A stretch of 51,564 nucleotides of DNA from Rutstroemia sp. NJR-2017a BVV2 (lineage: Eukaryota; Ascomycota; Leotiomycetes; Helotiales; Rutstroemiaceae), in NCBI GenBank assembly GCA_002946415.1, contig NJPS01000066.1, positions 1 through 51,564 on the forward strand. Direction: 5' to 3'. Of the stretch, positions 12,444-25,841 are shown one piece after another. Positions within the stretch are counted from its first letter, which is position 1, and every line of letters begins with the position of its first letter. The notes beneath the pieces are model-generated. The model saw only the letters and a program-made list of their open reading frames with translations, was not told the DNA's origin and ran no database searches. A program made the translations under genes and the position numbers.

Positions 12444-12995
12444 TGTTATAACTTAGGTTATATAGATACCTAAGAACTTTAAACTCAAAAAGTAGTTACT
12501 TCTATTTAGTAAGGTAAAACCGTTATATGAAGATTATATAATAAAGTAGAGTCTAGATATCCTTATTTCTAATATAGAGATAGAAAAGGTATCTATAATT
12601 ATTAATATATCTTTAATAAATATAGTATTCTAAGATAGAAAATATCTATTAAAGGAATAATATCTAGAAAATTATAGATATCTTTAATAGAATCTTAAGT
12701 AGAAATATAGAAAGAGAGACTAATTCTCAATCTTTCTAAAGATAATCTAATAGAAAGTCTATTAGATTATTCTATAGAATATAAAAGTCTATATAATTAG
12801 ATAATTTTCTTTAGTATATAGACTTTCGTATTTAATAATAATTACTACTTATTTATCTATTATTATAATTATAATCGATTCTCTATATAACTATTATCAA
12901 TAATAAATCTATAATAGTATTATTAGTTATTATAATCTCTAATACTCGAGACTTTAACTACTTCTATATAATTCAGAAGACAAATATTTATAATA
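12444..12995 (+). repeat. gypsy-B 5' LTR
   Basis: This 552-bp LTR is a direct repeat of 18,853-19,404 and an inverted repeat of the gypsy-A LTRs. It still starts with TGTTATAAC, one of the few copies keeping the canonical TG terminus, and ends TTTATAATA where TTTGTAACA is inferred. Confidence 0.9.
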
Positions 12996-13099
12996 TTTTG
13001 AGTATCTTTATTATTTTATATACCGAATCGATATAACTCCAAATAATACTATAATAACTAGATCTATAAACTAATTATTAGTTCTATTATCTACTACAA

Positions 13100-14300
13100 A
13101 TATAATTATATTTCTATTAGATTATAATAACGATATTGTTATAGTTTATAGTAATACTAATAATAAGGAAAATAATAATAATAATAACGAACTAAAAGAA
13201 TTCAGATTCTAGAAAATCTTGAAGATTGTATTATTAGATAAATATAGTAGTAATAGAAGGAAATTGGAAATCTTTCTTTTATAATTAAGAATATATTTCA
13301 AGTTCAATATTGATAAATTCGATATCTAAGATACTAAGAGTTTCTAAATTACTTTTTATCTAAAAGATAAAATAGCTAAATAGATTAAACCTTTTCTATT
13401 TAATTATTTCGAGAATAACTGTAATCTAGCTATAATAATAGTAACTATTATAGTTATATTCGCAAACTATAAAGGATTTTGTAAAGAGATTAAATAAATA
13501 TTTGGAGATATCGATATTATAAAAACTATAGAATAATAGCTCTTTAGTTTATAATAAACTAGATCTATAATTAATTATATAATAGAATTCCGAAAATATA
13601 GAAATCAAACTAATTAGAAAATAATAGTATTATTTAGTTATTATACAAAAGAACTAAAAAGAAATATCAAACTTGAACTATCCTAGAAAGACCTGATTAA
13701 TAATATAAATAATCTAATTGAAGAAACTATTTATATCGATAATAGGGATTATAAATTTCAAAGAAAAATATACTTTAGTAATATAAACCAATATTCTCAA
13801 TAATATTAATAGAATAAGAAAAGATTAAGGTTTTCCAAGAAATAATATACTAAAGAAGAGATTTATAATAACTTTATATAACTAGATATAATAAATTTAA
13901 GAAATAATTTTTTCTAAAATAAACAAAACTATTAACAAAAATAAAAGCTTTATTTCGAATATAGATTTCTAGAATACTAAATAAAAAACTACTAAAAGAA
14001 GTTTCAAAGAATAAAATCTAAATAAACTAATTAGAAAAAAAAGAAATAGCTTAAATCTATAATAGAATAAGATAATAGCTAGATTATATCTAAATACTAA
14101 TTAAATATAATAAATAGTTATTAGATTATTTAAAAAATAGATTATATATAACTGATATAGATTATCTACTATAAAGATTCTTATCTAATTTATAAAATAG
14201 ATAAGAAAGAAGCAAACTAGTATCTAAAAAAACCTAGTAATAAGAAAATTATTACTTAAAATAAACTTCCAAAATAGGGAAAAATATAGTTTCTAGAAAA
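13100..14300 (+). pseudogene. gypsy-B gag relic with mutated CCHC zinc knuckle
   Basis: Read through stops, the frame shows the capsid pattern of fungal gypsy Gag (LRIYFKFNIDKFD, then PFLFNYFENN at about 13,290-13,435). At about 13,945-13,995 is a segment reading YFEYRFLEY...NY. It sits where the zinc knuckle C-x2-C-x4-H-x4-C belongs, and each Cys codon appears as a Tyr codon, i.e. G-to-A on the coding strand. The protein would package RNA in virus-like particles; this copy cannot be translated. Confidence 0.7.
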
Positions 14301-14849
14301 AATCAGTTATTATAAAACCAGATCTTGGAAACAAAAGAAATTTTTAGATTTATTAAGTAATAATAGATTCTAAAACAATTCTCGAAATATCCAAGATTAG
14401 CTAATTATAAATTACTATTATAAACTAGAACTTGAGATCAGTTTTATCAAGATATAGAGAGAAACTCGAATCTATCGGAAGTTCAAGAAGTTTTAGTAAT
14501 ATAATCTACTAAGTAATAAAGAGGTTTGAAAGATTATTTACTAATATAGTTATAAAAACTAGCAAAATATACTATTATAGAAATTGATTTAATTATAAAA
14601 AGTAGTATTATAGGTTTTTAGATATAAAATATCTACTAAATATATCGATATTCCTATTAAATAAATTCTCAAAATAAAGACTAAAACAAATTTAAGTATA
14701 ATCTAGAAAAATATAATTGATATCTAGAAAAGGTTCTTTGGTTTTATAAAAAATAGTAAATCTAAAGTTGTAAACTAAAATCAAAAAAGAATTAATTAGA
14801 AATAATTTACCGAAAGTATAAATAGAAAACCAGTTAAAGAGTTTAAAGT

Positions 14850-17800
14850 TACTTTAAAGTTGAGATAGATCCTTTATAAAGTATATATAAATAGATACTT
14901 ACTCTAAGTAATAATAGATTTAAAAATAATAAAGAATTTTATAATACCAGAAACTATAATATTAGCAAAATTGCAAATTCTCGAGAAACTAGTTCTATAT
15001 AAACTCTATCTTACTAATAAATAATTAGCTAAAGGAGATAGATTAGTTTAGTATAAAATATAAGAATTTGAAATATAACTAAAATAGTATTCTAAGTAGA
15101 TAAAAATAGATTTGGTTTTACTAAAAAGATATCAACTAATTTTGGGAATATTATAGTTAAAAAGTTATAATCTATATATCGATTAGGTTATAATAACTAT
15201 ATAGTATAATAAATATAAGTATAAGATAAAGTTTATATAAGATCTTATAAAACTAATACTTAGTTAGAAGCTAAAGATAATATATTTACCGAGATCGGAT
15301 ATCTTAGCCTAGGATCCTTTACTAAAGGATATACTAATATAATACTAGAAATATATCGAGATCTTTAAGAAAAGACTTTATAAAGATATTTTACTAAAGT
15401 ACCAGTTTTGAGATTATAAAATAAAATTGGAAGAAGGAAAAAAACTATTATTTTTACTAATTATACTATTATCAAAAAAGAAATTTAGAATACTTCAAGA
15501 ATATATTATAGAAAATTTAGTAAAAGGATTTATTAAGAAATCTTATTTATCTATAAATATATCAATCTTCTTTATATCTAAACTTTATAATATAAAATTA
15601 AAACTAGTTATCGACTATTGAAAACTGAATACTATTACTATTAAAGATCGATATATATTATTATTAGTTAGTAAGCTATAAAATCAAATCGAGAAAGCTA
15701 AATATTTTACTAAGTTAGATTAATATATAGAATTCAATCTAATCCGAATCAAGGAAGGAAATAAGTAGAAAACAATATTTTATTTATAATATAGATATTA
15801 CAAATACCAAGTTATATCTTTTAGACTTACTAATATATCTACAATATATATATATTTGGTTAATAACTTGTTAAGAAAGTATCTCGATAACTACTATATA
15901 ATATATTTAAATAATATCTTAATCTTTACCAAGATCTTTAAAGAATATATCAAGATTATATAGGAAATACTATAGATTCTAATAAATATAGATATCTTAC
16001 TCAAACCTTCGAAATACGAATTCTATATTATTAAAACTAAGTTCTTAGAATATATTATTAGGATTTACAAACTCGAAATAAATCTAGGAAAAATAAAAGA
16101 AGTTTTGAAATAGATATAATTTATTATAATCAAAAAAATATAATTATTTTTAAGATTTATAAATTTCTATAAACGATTTATCAAAGATTATTCGAAAATT
16201 GTAATACTACTTACAAAACTAATTAAGAAGAATTATAAATATAAATAAAATAGTATAATATAAAAAGTATTTGAGATCTTCAAACAAATCTTTATATAGA
16301 TACTAGTTCTTATTATCTTCGATCTAGAACTACCGATTACTATTAAGATAGATATATCAGATTATATATTAAATATAATCCTTAGCTAGCCAAGCAAAAA
16401 TAAGAAATTATAACTAATAATATATTATTCAAGAAAGCTTTAGCTAACCAAACTGAATTACAAAATTTATAATAAAGAGTTTTTAGTAATTATCGATATT
16501 TTCAGAGAATAAAGAGTTTATCTTAAAAGATCTAAATATATAATCTAGATTTATTCAGATTATAAGAATTTGATATACTTTATAATAACTAAAGTTCTAA
16601 ATAGATAATAGATATAATAGATAGAAATACTAATTATATATAATTTTAAGATACTATATATTAAAGAAAACGAAAATACTAGAACTAATATATTTAGTAG
16701 GAAACCGGAATATTTAGAAAATAAGATATATAAATTATATATTATATTTTGTTAAGATAGAGATTTATTAGTATTCAACTTAATCTAATTAGCTATAATA
16801 ATATTACTTTGTAATAATTATTTGGAGAAATAAATATAAAAGTATTATGAAAATGATTCTATTATAAAATAAGTACTAGAACAACTAAACAAAAAATTTA
16901 TAATTAAGAATAAAGTTATATACTTTTATAAGAAGATATATATTCTTTCGACTTTAGCAAAATAATTTACTTAAAAACAATATAAACTTCTAGTTTACAG
17001 ATATTAAGGAATTACTAAGATATTTGTAAAAATCAAAGTAAATTTATATTTCCTATAAATAAGGAAAATAGTTAAAGAAGTTATTAGAAATTATAATATC
17101 TGTATATAGAACAAGATCTTATAATATACTTTATATAGCTAGCTTAAAACTCTAGATATATCTACTTAGTTATAGAAATCTATTATATAGGATTTTATAG
17201 TTAAATTATTATCTTCAAAAGATCTAATAATAGAAATAATATATAACTTTATCTTAGTTATAATAGATCGATTAACAAAGTTTGGATATATAATTCTATA
17301 TAAAGAAAATAGTATAACTAAAGATTTAGCTTATATATTTCTAAGAATAATAGCTAGTATATATAGAATATTTATCGAAATTATCTTGGATCAAGATAAA
17401 CTCTTTACCTCGAAATTCTAATAGATATTTATAGTTTTACTAGAAATCAAGAGAAAATTCTTGATAATATTCTATCTATAAATAGATAGTTAAACGAAAT
17501 AATTAAACTAGATTATAGAATAATACTTAAGATATTATATCAATTATAGATAAGATAATTAGATAAAACTACTATTATTTATATAGTTTATTTATAATAT
17601 TACAAAGATAGTTACTACAAATATAATATCGGTATATACCAATTTTGATTTCGAACCCAAAATATATAATATATAGTTACTAGATATATCAAAATCAGAT
17701 ATAATAATAATGAAAGTAGAAGATCTCAGAAATCTATATAAATAATTATTACTTGATATCAAGTTTATAATATAACAAATAATATATTATTATAATATAA

Positions 17801-18260
17801 AGTATAGTATAGAATCAATATTTAAGAAAAAGAATAAAATTTATTTCTTCAGACAAAATATTAATATAAAAAGACTAAATAATAAACTAAATTATAAGAA
17901 ACTAGAATTCTTCAAAATCGTTGAAGTAGTTAGATTAATTAACTATTATCTCGAATTATCAAAAACAATAAATATATATCTAGTATTTTATATTTCATTT
18001 CTAGAACTAGTATTATTAAGAATACTAAATATACTTTATACCGAAATTGAACTAATTAACTTAAATACTAAATACGAAGTTGAAGAGATACTAGATCAAA
18101 AATATATTAGAGAAAAGTTTCATTATTTAATTAAATAAAAAGGATATTTATATTTAGAAAATATATAGAAACTAATTAAGAATTTGAATTATCTATAAGA
18201 TTTAGAAAAATTCTATTTAAAGAATCTTTAGTTTCTAACTAAATAGTTAACTTAGAATTA
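14850..18260 (+). pseudogene. gypsy-B pol relic
   Basis: Surviving islands in order: the RT N-terminus at 15,427-15,621 (KLKLVIDY), interrupted by TGA at the position of Arg in the VDYR motif; the RT catalytic box at about 15,900-15,925 (YLNNILIF, both Asp of YxDD now Asn); the integrase core at about 17,190-17,290 with VIIDRLTKFGY-like spacing; and the integrase tail plus chromodomain at about 17,880-18,170 (VEEILDQKYIREKFHYLI). Protease is presumed near 14,880-15,000 from position. The domain order matches chromodomain Ty3/gypsy elements. Stops in every domain show it is dead. Confidence 0.75.
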
Positions 18261-18852
18261 TTTATTAGAAGAAACTTAAAGATCGAAGAATCGATTTCAG
18301 AAAAACTAGATATTTGAGGAATTTATTTAGTTTATTTAGTTTATTTCTTTTTTAGTTTTTCTCTTTCTTCCAATTTATCTAATTTATCTAGTAAATTTAG
18401 ATCTACTTAAATTATTTTCTTTTTGTATTTATCCAAGAAATACTACTACTACTATAATTAAAGAATTTTAGTTATTACTTTTTTCTTCTTTTACTTCAAT
18501 TACTTTTATTGGGAATTTATAAAATCCTAATTAGATAACTCTAGTATTCGATTTCGAGAGACGAAATTATAAATCTTATTTTATCGAGAGTATTTAGTAT
18601 AATAATAATTCGGAAAACTAATAGCTATCTCAATATAATTATTAAAATAACCAGCTTTTTCGTAATAAGAACAAATAACTATTTTTTATCTTAATCTTTT
18701 AATACAATTTCCTAACTTAATTTATTTTGTTCTTTAAGTATATAATATAAGTATAATGAAAAGAAGGAAAAAGATAATTATTGAATAGATAAATAAATAT
18801 TTTATACTATTATAGTAAGTATTAGAGTAATACTAAATTAGAAAAAGGATAA

Positions 18853-19404
18853 TATTATAATTTAGATTATATAGATATCTAAGGATCTTAGACTTAAAGA
18901 ATAGTTATTTCTATTTAGTAAAATAAAACTATTATATAAAGATTATATAATAAAGTAAAGTCTAGATATCCTTACTTTTAATATAGAAATAGGAAAAGTA
19001 TCTATAATTATCAATATACTTTTAATAGATATAATATTCTAAGATAGAAGATATCTATTAGAAAGATAGTATCTAGAGAATTATAAATACCCTTAATAGA
19101 ACTTTAGATAGGAATATAGAAAGAGAAACTAGTTCTTAATTTCTTTGGAGATAACCTAATAGAAAGTCTACTAAGCTATTTTATAGAATATAAAGATTTA
19201 TATAATTAGATAATTTTCCTTAATATATAGAGCTTTATACTTAATAACAATTATTACTTATTTATTTACCATTACAATTATAATCGATTCTCTATATAAC
19301 TGTTATCAATAATAAATCTATAATAATATTATTAGTTATCGCAACCTCTAGTACTCGAGATCCTAATTACTTCTATATAACTCAGAAGATAAGTATTTGT
19401 AATA
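18853..19404 (+). repeat. gypsy-B 3' LTR
   Basis: This 552-bp partner of 12,444-12,995 starts TATTATAA (TGTTATAA in the other copy) and ends TATTTGTAATA, followed by the ATATT TSD. Confidence 0.9.
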
Positions 19405-19409
19405 ATATT
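19405..19409. repeat. Target-site duplication ATATT, right copy (gypsy-B)
   Basis: Matches 12,439-12,443. The sequence beyond continues the family C RT alignment. Confidence 0.8.
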
Positions 19410-20945
19410 AAATATTCGAAAATCAATATAAAAATATAATTTATTTATTGATTTCTTAATAAAGAGAATAGAAATTATAAATAATATTTAACTAGATTTA
19501 ATAAAATTTTTTAATAGATTTTCTATAAAGTATTTTTTAATAATTTCAAGTTTTTCAAATAATATTTTATAAAATAAATTATATTTTAATACTTTTTTAT
19601 TATTATCTTTTAAATAGATTTTGTAATTATAAAGATAATAAAGTAATAAAATATTGAATTTAGTTTTAGAGAAGATATAAATATAATTAATATATTTATT
19701 AAAGATTAGTAATTTAGTAATATTTATTTATAAAAGAGAATATATAACTATTTATTAAAATTAAGAAAAGAGAAATTAGATTATAAAAATTATTTTCTAC
19801 TATTTTTTATTTTGGATATCTCAATATTAATTAATTAGATTATTTAGTTTTTACAAAGTTATAATAAATAATTTATAATTATTATATCTCTTATAGATAA
19901 TATTTAGAATAGTATTCAAGATAATATAAATTTCAATAATAGAAAGTTTATATATAATAAAAAGTATTTAAAGGAATTTTAGAAAATATTTAAAAATTAA
20001 AGAAAATAATATTTTCTTTATTTTTAATTTCTTTTCTATTTTAGTAATATTTAACTTTACTAATTTAATTTCTTATAAAATAACCTAATATTAATTAAGA
20101 TTATTTTAACTATACTAGAGTTTAATTTACTAAATAAAATAAAATCGGGAAAAATAGAATCTAATTCTAGCTTTTTTAAATATTTTTTAGTTAGTTTATA
20201 AAATAGAATAATTATATTAATTATTTTGGTTTAGATTAAGAAATATTTCTTTCTTTATAATATATCTAATTATCTATCTCTTTAATTAATATTAACTTAA
20301 TAAAAATAGTTAATTAGAAATTTATTATTATTTAGTTATATTTCGAAATTGATAAAATAATTAAAGATATAAAATAAATTAATTAGTTACTTAAATCAAT
20401 AATAAATATAATCTAGAAATATATAATATTTAGCAAATTATTATTATCTTAAAATAATATACTGAGATCTAAAATAAATAATTAAAAAGAAAGTAAATAA
20501 TTATATATAATTATCAACTATAAAGTTAATTAAAATATGATATATAATTTTTTAATTTTTAATATTATTATAATTCTTGATTTATAAAAGAGATTTCAAA
20601 TATTTAAAAATAAGTTTTAAAATAAAAGAAAAATATTTAAAAAAAGATATATTGATAAATATAAAGTTATTTATTTTTAAATCAATAAGAATTTTGAATT
20701 AAAAGAAGAAACTATTTTTTATTAAAATATATAGAAATATTATATATTCTTTTTCTATTAAAATAATAAAATCCAAATATCTTATATTTCTTAATTTTTT
20801 TAAAAAGAAATCTTTTATTAAATAATATCTTTTATCTAGTTTATTTCTTTATAAACTATATAAATAATTATTTTTATTTTAATTATAGTAAGATCTTCTT
20901 AATTATCTATAAAGATCTCTTAAACTTTATTTATTATTTTCTATA

Positions 20946-23900
20946 ACTTTTTTAAATAAAAATAATTAAAAAAAAATTTTCGAAATCGATTATAAATTAT
21001 AATTAATTCTAATATTAGATTTAGAAATTTAGTAAATCTATAAACTGACAAATTATAATTTAATATAATATCAATTATAAAAATAATAATAATTTCGAGT
21101 TTACTAATATAAATAAAGATATATAAATATAAAATTAATATAAGAAAAATATATATAGAAAAGAAAAAGAAAATAGAAATAAAGATTATAAATAAAGCTT
21201 TTATAAAACTTAAATTTATAGAAAAGAAAAGAAGATATAAAATATAATTTAAGAATTAATAAAAGATTAAAGAAATCAGAATAAGAAATAAATATTTTAT
21301 AAATATATAAAAAAGATATTTATAAAGCTTAAGAAAAAGAAAAGAAATATTCTATATAAGAAACTAAAAGAAACTTAAATTAATATAATTAAGAATACTT
21401 TATTAGTATATAAAAAGTATAAAGTATTATTTATAGTAAATAATAAAGTTATATTTATAAAGTTAAATAAAGTTCTAATAAAAGAAATTAACTAAATAAT
21501 AGATAAAAAAATAATATAAAGAGTTTATATATTTCTAGAAAAGAAAATAGTTTTAATATTTATTACTAAGGAAACTAAAATAAAATAGTAAAATAGAACA
21601 AAATTGAAAAAAGTATTTAATAAAGATATTGAAAATAAAAAATAGATAGTAGATATAATAGTTTTCGAAATATTTAGATAGATAATTATAAGATTTATAA
21701 ATAGTTAATTCTTTAAAAAAATAGAAAGATAAAACTCTAAATTATAAATAAAATATATAATAACTATTAGAATTAATAAAAATAGAAAAAATATAATATT
21801 AGTATTTAGTTTCAGTATTAATAAAAAAGTAAATAAAGTAATTAATTAAAGAATATTATAGAATAATATATTCTTATTAACTAAAGAATATATTAAAGAG
21901 ATATTAAATTTGAGATATTTCAAATACTAGAAATATAACTATAAAATAAGATAATATATTATTATTCAAAAATATTATATATAATATATAGATATAGAAT
22001 ATAATATTAAAATTTATCTAATTATAGAATTAGTAATAATTAAGAATTATATAAATTATAATATAATAAAATATAATATAATTAATAAAATCTATTTATA
22101 TAACTAATAAAATCAATATAGAGTTATCTAGATATATATAAAAAGAAAAAGAAAATATTTGGTAAATATATTTCGGTTTTAATTTAGTTTCCAAATAAAT
22201 AAATAATCTATTCTAAATTTGAGTAATATAAGTAATTCTGAATTTATAATTATAAATTATAAATATATATATTATAGAAAAAGATTACTAATAATAAATA
22301 TAGTAGATATAACTAGAATAGTTTTAATTAGTAAATTCTTCTTAGATTTTAGTTTAAATATTTAACTAAATATAATATCGAATTTATTAAATATTTCTAA
22401 ATCTATTTAGAATATTAAAATAAATATAGTAATAACCGAATAGTAATAAATAAAATTTCAATTCTATAATATAATATATATAAAAATAAGAAAGTAATAA
22501 AGTTGCTACTTTATAAAAAAAAAGAAATAATAATTATTATAATATAGAAATTATAGTTTAACTATAGAAATAATATATATTACCCGAACTTAATAATCTA
22601 TATCTTTATATATAAAGATAAATAAAAAAGTTATTTACTTATAAATAAAATTATTAAAAAAGAGAATTAGAAATATAAAATTCAAAATAGAGATTTATAT
22701 TTAATAAAACTTATATTAAGTTTAGAAGTAATTTAGATTTATAATATTTATTTATAATCTCTAGATAATTATAAAAATATTAATTATAAATATCTATTTG
22801 AATTATTATAAATAGCTTTTAGTAAAAATAATAAATATATTATAATAAGTAATTTCAACTTCTATTATTTACTATAATCTAAATTATAATATTTACTATA
22901 TAACTATATTAATAAACTACTTGAAATAATATAATAGTTCGATTTATTTACTTTTTATAGAATTGAAATCTTTCCAACTATATAAAACAAAATAATAATT
23001 GATCTAATATTTTCTATTCTAAAGTTTATAAACTATTTATTAGAATATATAATTATAACTAATAGAGAATATAGATTCGATTATATAATAGTATATTTAT
23101 AATAGAATATCGAGCTAGTAACGATAGTAAAATAAAGATATAAGAATTAGAAATTTATAGATATTATATAAGCTAAATAAATAGTTTTATATCTATTAAA
23201 ATATAATACTAAATAATATATAATAGAGAATTTAGAAATATATATTATAGAATTTATCTTTTAGATTCAAAGAATTATCGATATTATAATTTTATAGAAA
23301 TAAAATTTAGAGAAAACCAAATATTAATAGATACTAGATATAGATATAATAATTAAAGTAATATATATTATATATTAATTATAGTTTATCGAAAGAGAAA
23401 ACAAATAATAAAAATAATATATTAAATAACTTCAGAAAAAAAAAAGTATATAATTTATCAAATAAAGTAAATAACTTAAAGATAAATAATATATAAATAT
23501 TATAAGATAGAGAAATTATAGAAACTAATAAGATAGAATAAAGAAATATTAATAGAATAGAATATAATCTCGATACTTAAACTTAGAAAAGATAGAAATA
23601 TAAGTTTATTTAAAGAAAAAATATATATATTTATCTAATATTTCTATAAAGATAGATAATATTTATTTAATATCTTATAATAATTATCAAGTAACTTAGA
23701 AAATACCAAACTAGATAATATCGATAATTAAGAATATCTATTAGAATTCGAGATTAGTAAAAAGTTTATTATCGAGAAGTTTACTAATCTATTCTAAAGA
23801 TATTTCGATTATTCTATATTAAAAGAAAATTAAATCTTATATTATTTCTTTAAGAAATTAAGTTAATTATTTATAGAAGTAATTATAAATCTAGTATAAA

Positions 23901-25841
23901 TTAGTTGGAAACTCGAATATATATCAAGAAACCTGAAAAATATATTAATAATAATATTATAGAAATCTAGAAAACCGAATTATAAATAGATAAAGATTTA
24001 ATAACTAATTATATTACTAAATATTCTAAGAAAACTAATCGAGAAAGCTATAATCTAAAAGATTTATAATATAACTAAATAATATAATTTATTATCAGAT
24101 AAATAGATAAAAATAAGAATATAAAGAAATATAATAATAATACTAAATCTATTTATCTTGGTAATCAAGTTAGTTTAAATAAATAAAAAATAAATAATAA
24201 TATTACTTTTACTAGATATAATAAGAATATTCGATATAATTATTTATTTATATTTAATAATAGTAATCTAGAAATTCAGTTTTCTTAAATAGATTAATAA
24301 ATAGATAATAAATTTTCTAAATAACAAAACTATATAGTTCTTATTTATTAATAAGATATTAGGAAAGTTTTCTTTATAAATAAAGATATTCTAAAGATTA
24401 TTATTTTTATTAATATTCTTCCTATTTTATAATATAGAACTTATATAGATATACTTATTTTTGAAATAAGAACTATATATAAAAGAATTTATCGATAATA
24501 TATATTTAATAATAATAAATTTGAATATAGAAACTAACTATAATAAACTTACTAAAATATATTAAAAGATCCTAAAATATATTTAGTATTATAAAATATA
24601 TTTTATATTAACAAAGTATAAATTTATATATTTTACAAAAATATAGAATAAATTTAATTTAATAATTATAATCTAGTTTAGATAAGAAATAAAGTATATT
24701 TTAATATCAAATATATAAGTACTTAATATTTAGTTTGATACTAAATTTAATTAGAAAGTATATATAAAAATAATTTAAAAGAAAAATATTATAATATTAA
24801 CTATATTCAATAAACTCAATTAGATAATCTAAAATCTGATATTATATCGAATATAGATCTTATATATAATATATATATATACTATATTAATATATAGAAT
24901 AGAAATATAATATAAATCTGAAAAAAAAGATATAATCAAGTAAAAGTTTAAATAAGTATAAATAATATATCTATAAAAGATTATTAAAGTATACTAAATT
25001 ATATCTAATTATAAAGTGAAAATAGAAGTAATAATTTCTCTAATCAGTATATATTATAATAAGAAACTTAGAAAATTCTTTAAATATTAGAAAAATATTT
25101 TTATTTAGTAAATCTACTAAAAATAATATTTATAAATTCGGAAAAAGAGAAATAATAGGAAGATAAAACAAGAATTATTAAATATCCCGACTAAATATAT
25201 TAATTAAGTAAAAATACTTAAATCTAAAAAACAAATATAGAAAATATAGTAAATAAAAGAAATAATTAAATAATATAATATAATAATAAAAAACTTGATA
25301 CTAAGTAAAAGTAAATTTAAATTATATAAAGGATTTCATAAAATAGAGAATATAATATTTATCTAAAATAGAATAGAATAGATAAATTATATTTATTTTC
25401 TAAATATATAAGATATATTAAACTACAAATCTTTAATCTATATATATTACTTTTCCGATATAGAAATAGTTAAATATATCTTTTTATATTATAATATTAA
25501 ATAAGTAAAAAGATAATAATAAAAAGAAATAACTATTACTAAGTTATTTAATAATTCGGAATAAGTTTAATAGATAATTAAATAGTTAATCTAGAATAAA
25601 TAGTTCGAGTATTTTAGATTTGCTAACTAATTATAATATAAATAATATAATCAAGAAATAATTAAGTAGTATAACTATATAGAATAAGAATAAAGTAAAT
25701 ATATAAAAATAAGAAATATAAAGTAATATAATTAATAGTTTTATCTAAAAAGATTTTATTAATATAATTAATTAGATTAAGTTTCCTTATAACTAGTATT
25801 ATATATACTAGCTAGTAGATTAGAAATAAATAAATAAAAAA
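20946..25841 (+). mobile_element. LINE-B: apparently full-length Tad1-like LINE, RIP-degraded
   Basis: This 4.9-kb plus-strand copy is collinear with the minus-strand LINE-C (28,444-33,339). ORF1 (about 20,965-22,100) has Gag-like cysteine-knuckle vestiges at about 21,910-22,030 reading YFKY...YNYK...YI, with Tyr where Cys is expected. The ORF2 endonuclease region lies at about 22,650-23,400. RT follows at about 23,600-25,300, with catalytic box FIDNIY at about 24,485-24,505. The 3' end carries an A-rich tail of AAATAAATAAAT type at about 25,825-25,841. The 5' boundary is approximate. No frame remains open. Confidence 0.75.

Larger units (their letters stand above)
12444..19404 (+). mobile_element. 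gypsy-B: near-complete RIP-degraded chromodomain Ty3/gypsy element
   Basis: This 6.96-kb plus-strand copy belongs to the same family as gypsy-A, with 552-bp LTRs at both ends and TSD ATATT. The internal order is Gag, protease, RT, RNase H, integrase and chromodomain. A purine-rich PPT (GAAAAAGGATAA type) lies at 18,841-18,852, just before the 3' LTR. All coding frames carry many stops. It is inserted in the RT region of the old family C relic. Confidence 0.9.
12236..20945 (-). mobile_element. Old family C gypsy relic (RT to Gag), split by gypsy-B
   Basis: The blocks 12,236-12,443 and 19,405 to about 20,945 align base for base, apart from mostly C-to-T and G-to-A changes, with the young family C element. 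Block 1 matches about 48,250-48,470 in its RT. The 19,405-19,750 block matches about 48,470-48,790. The stretch near 20,860-20,945 resembles Gag at about 50,520-50,590. The order implies one minus-strand element interrupted in RT by gypsy-B, displaced on the left by LINE-D and on the right by LINE-B. The middle (19,750-20,860) is too eroded to read. It is one of the oldest layers visible here. Confidence 0.65.
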
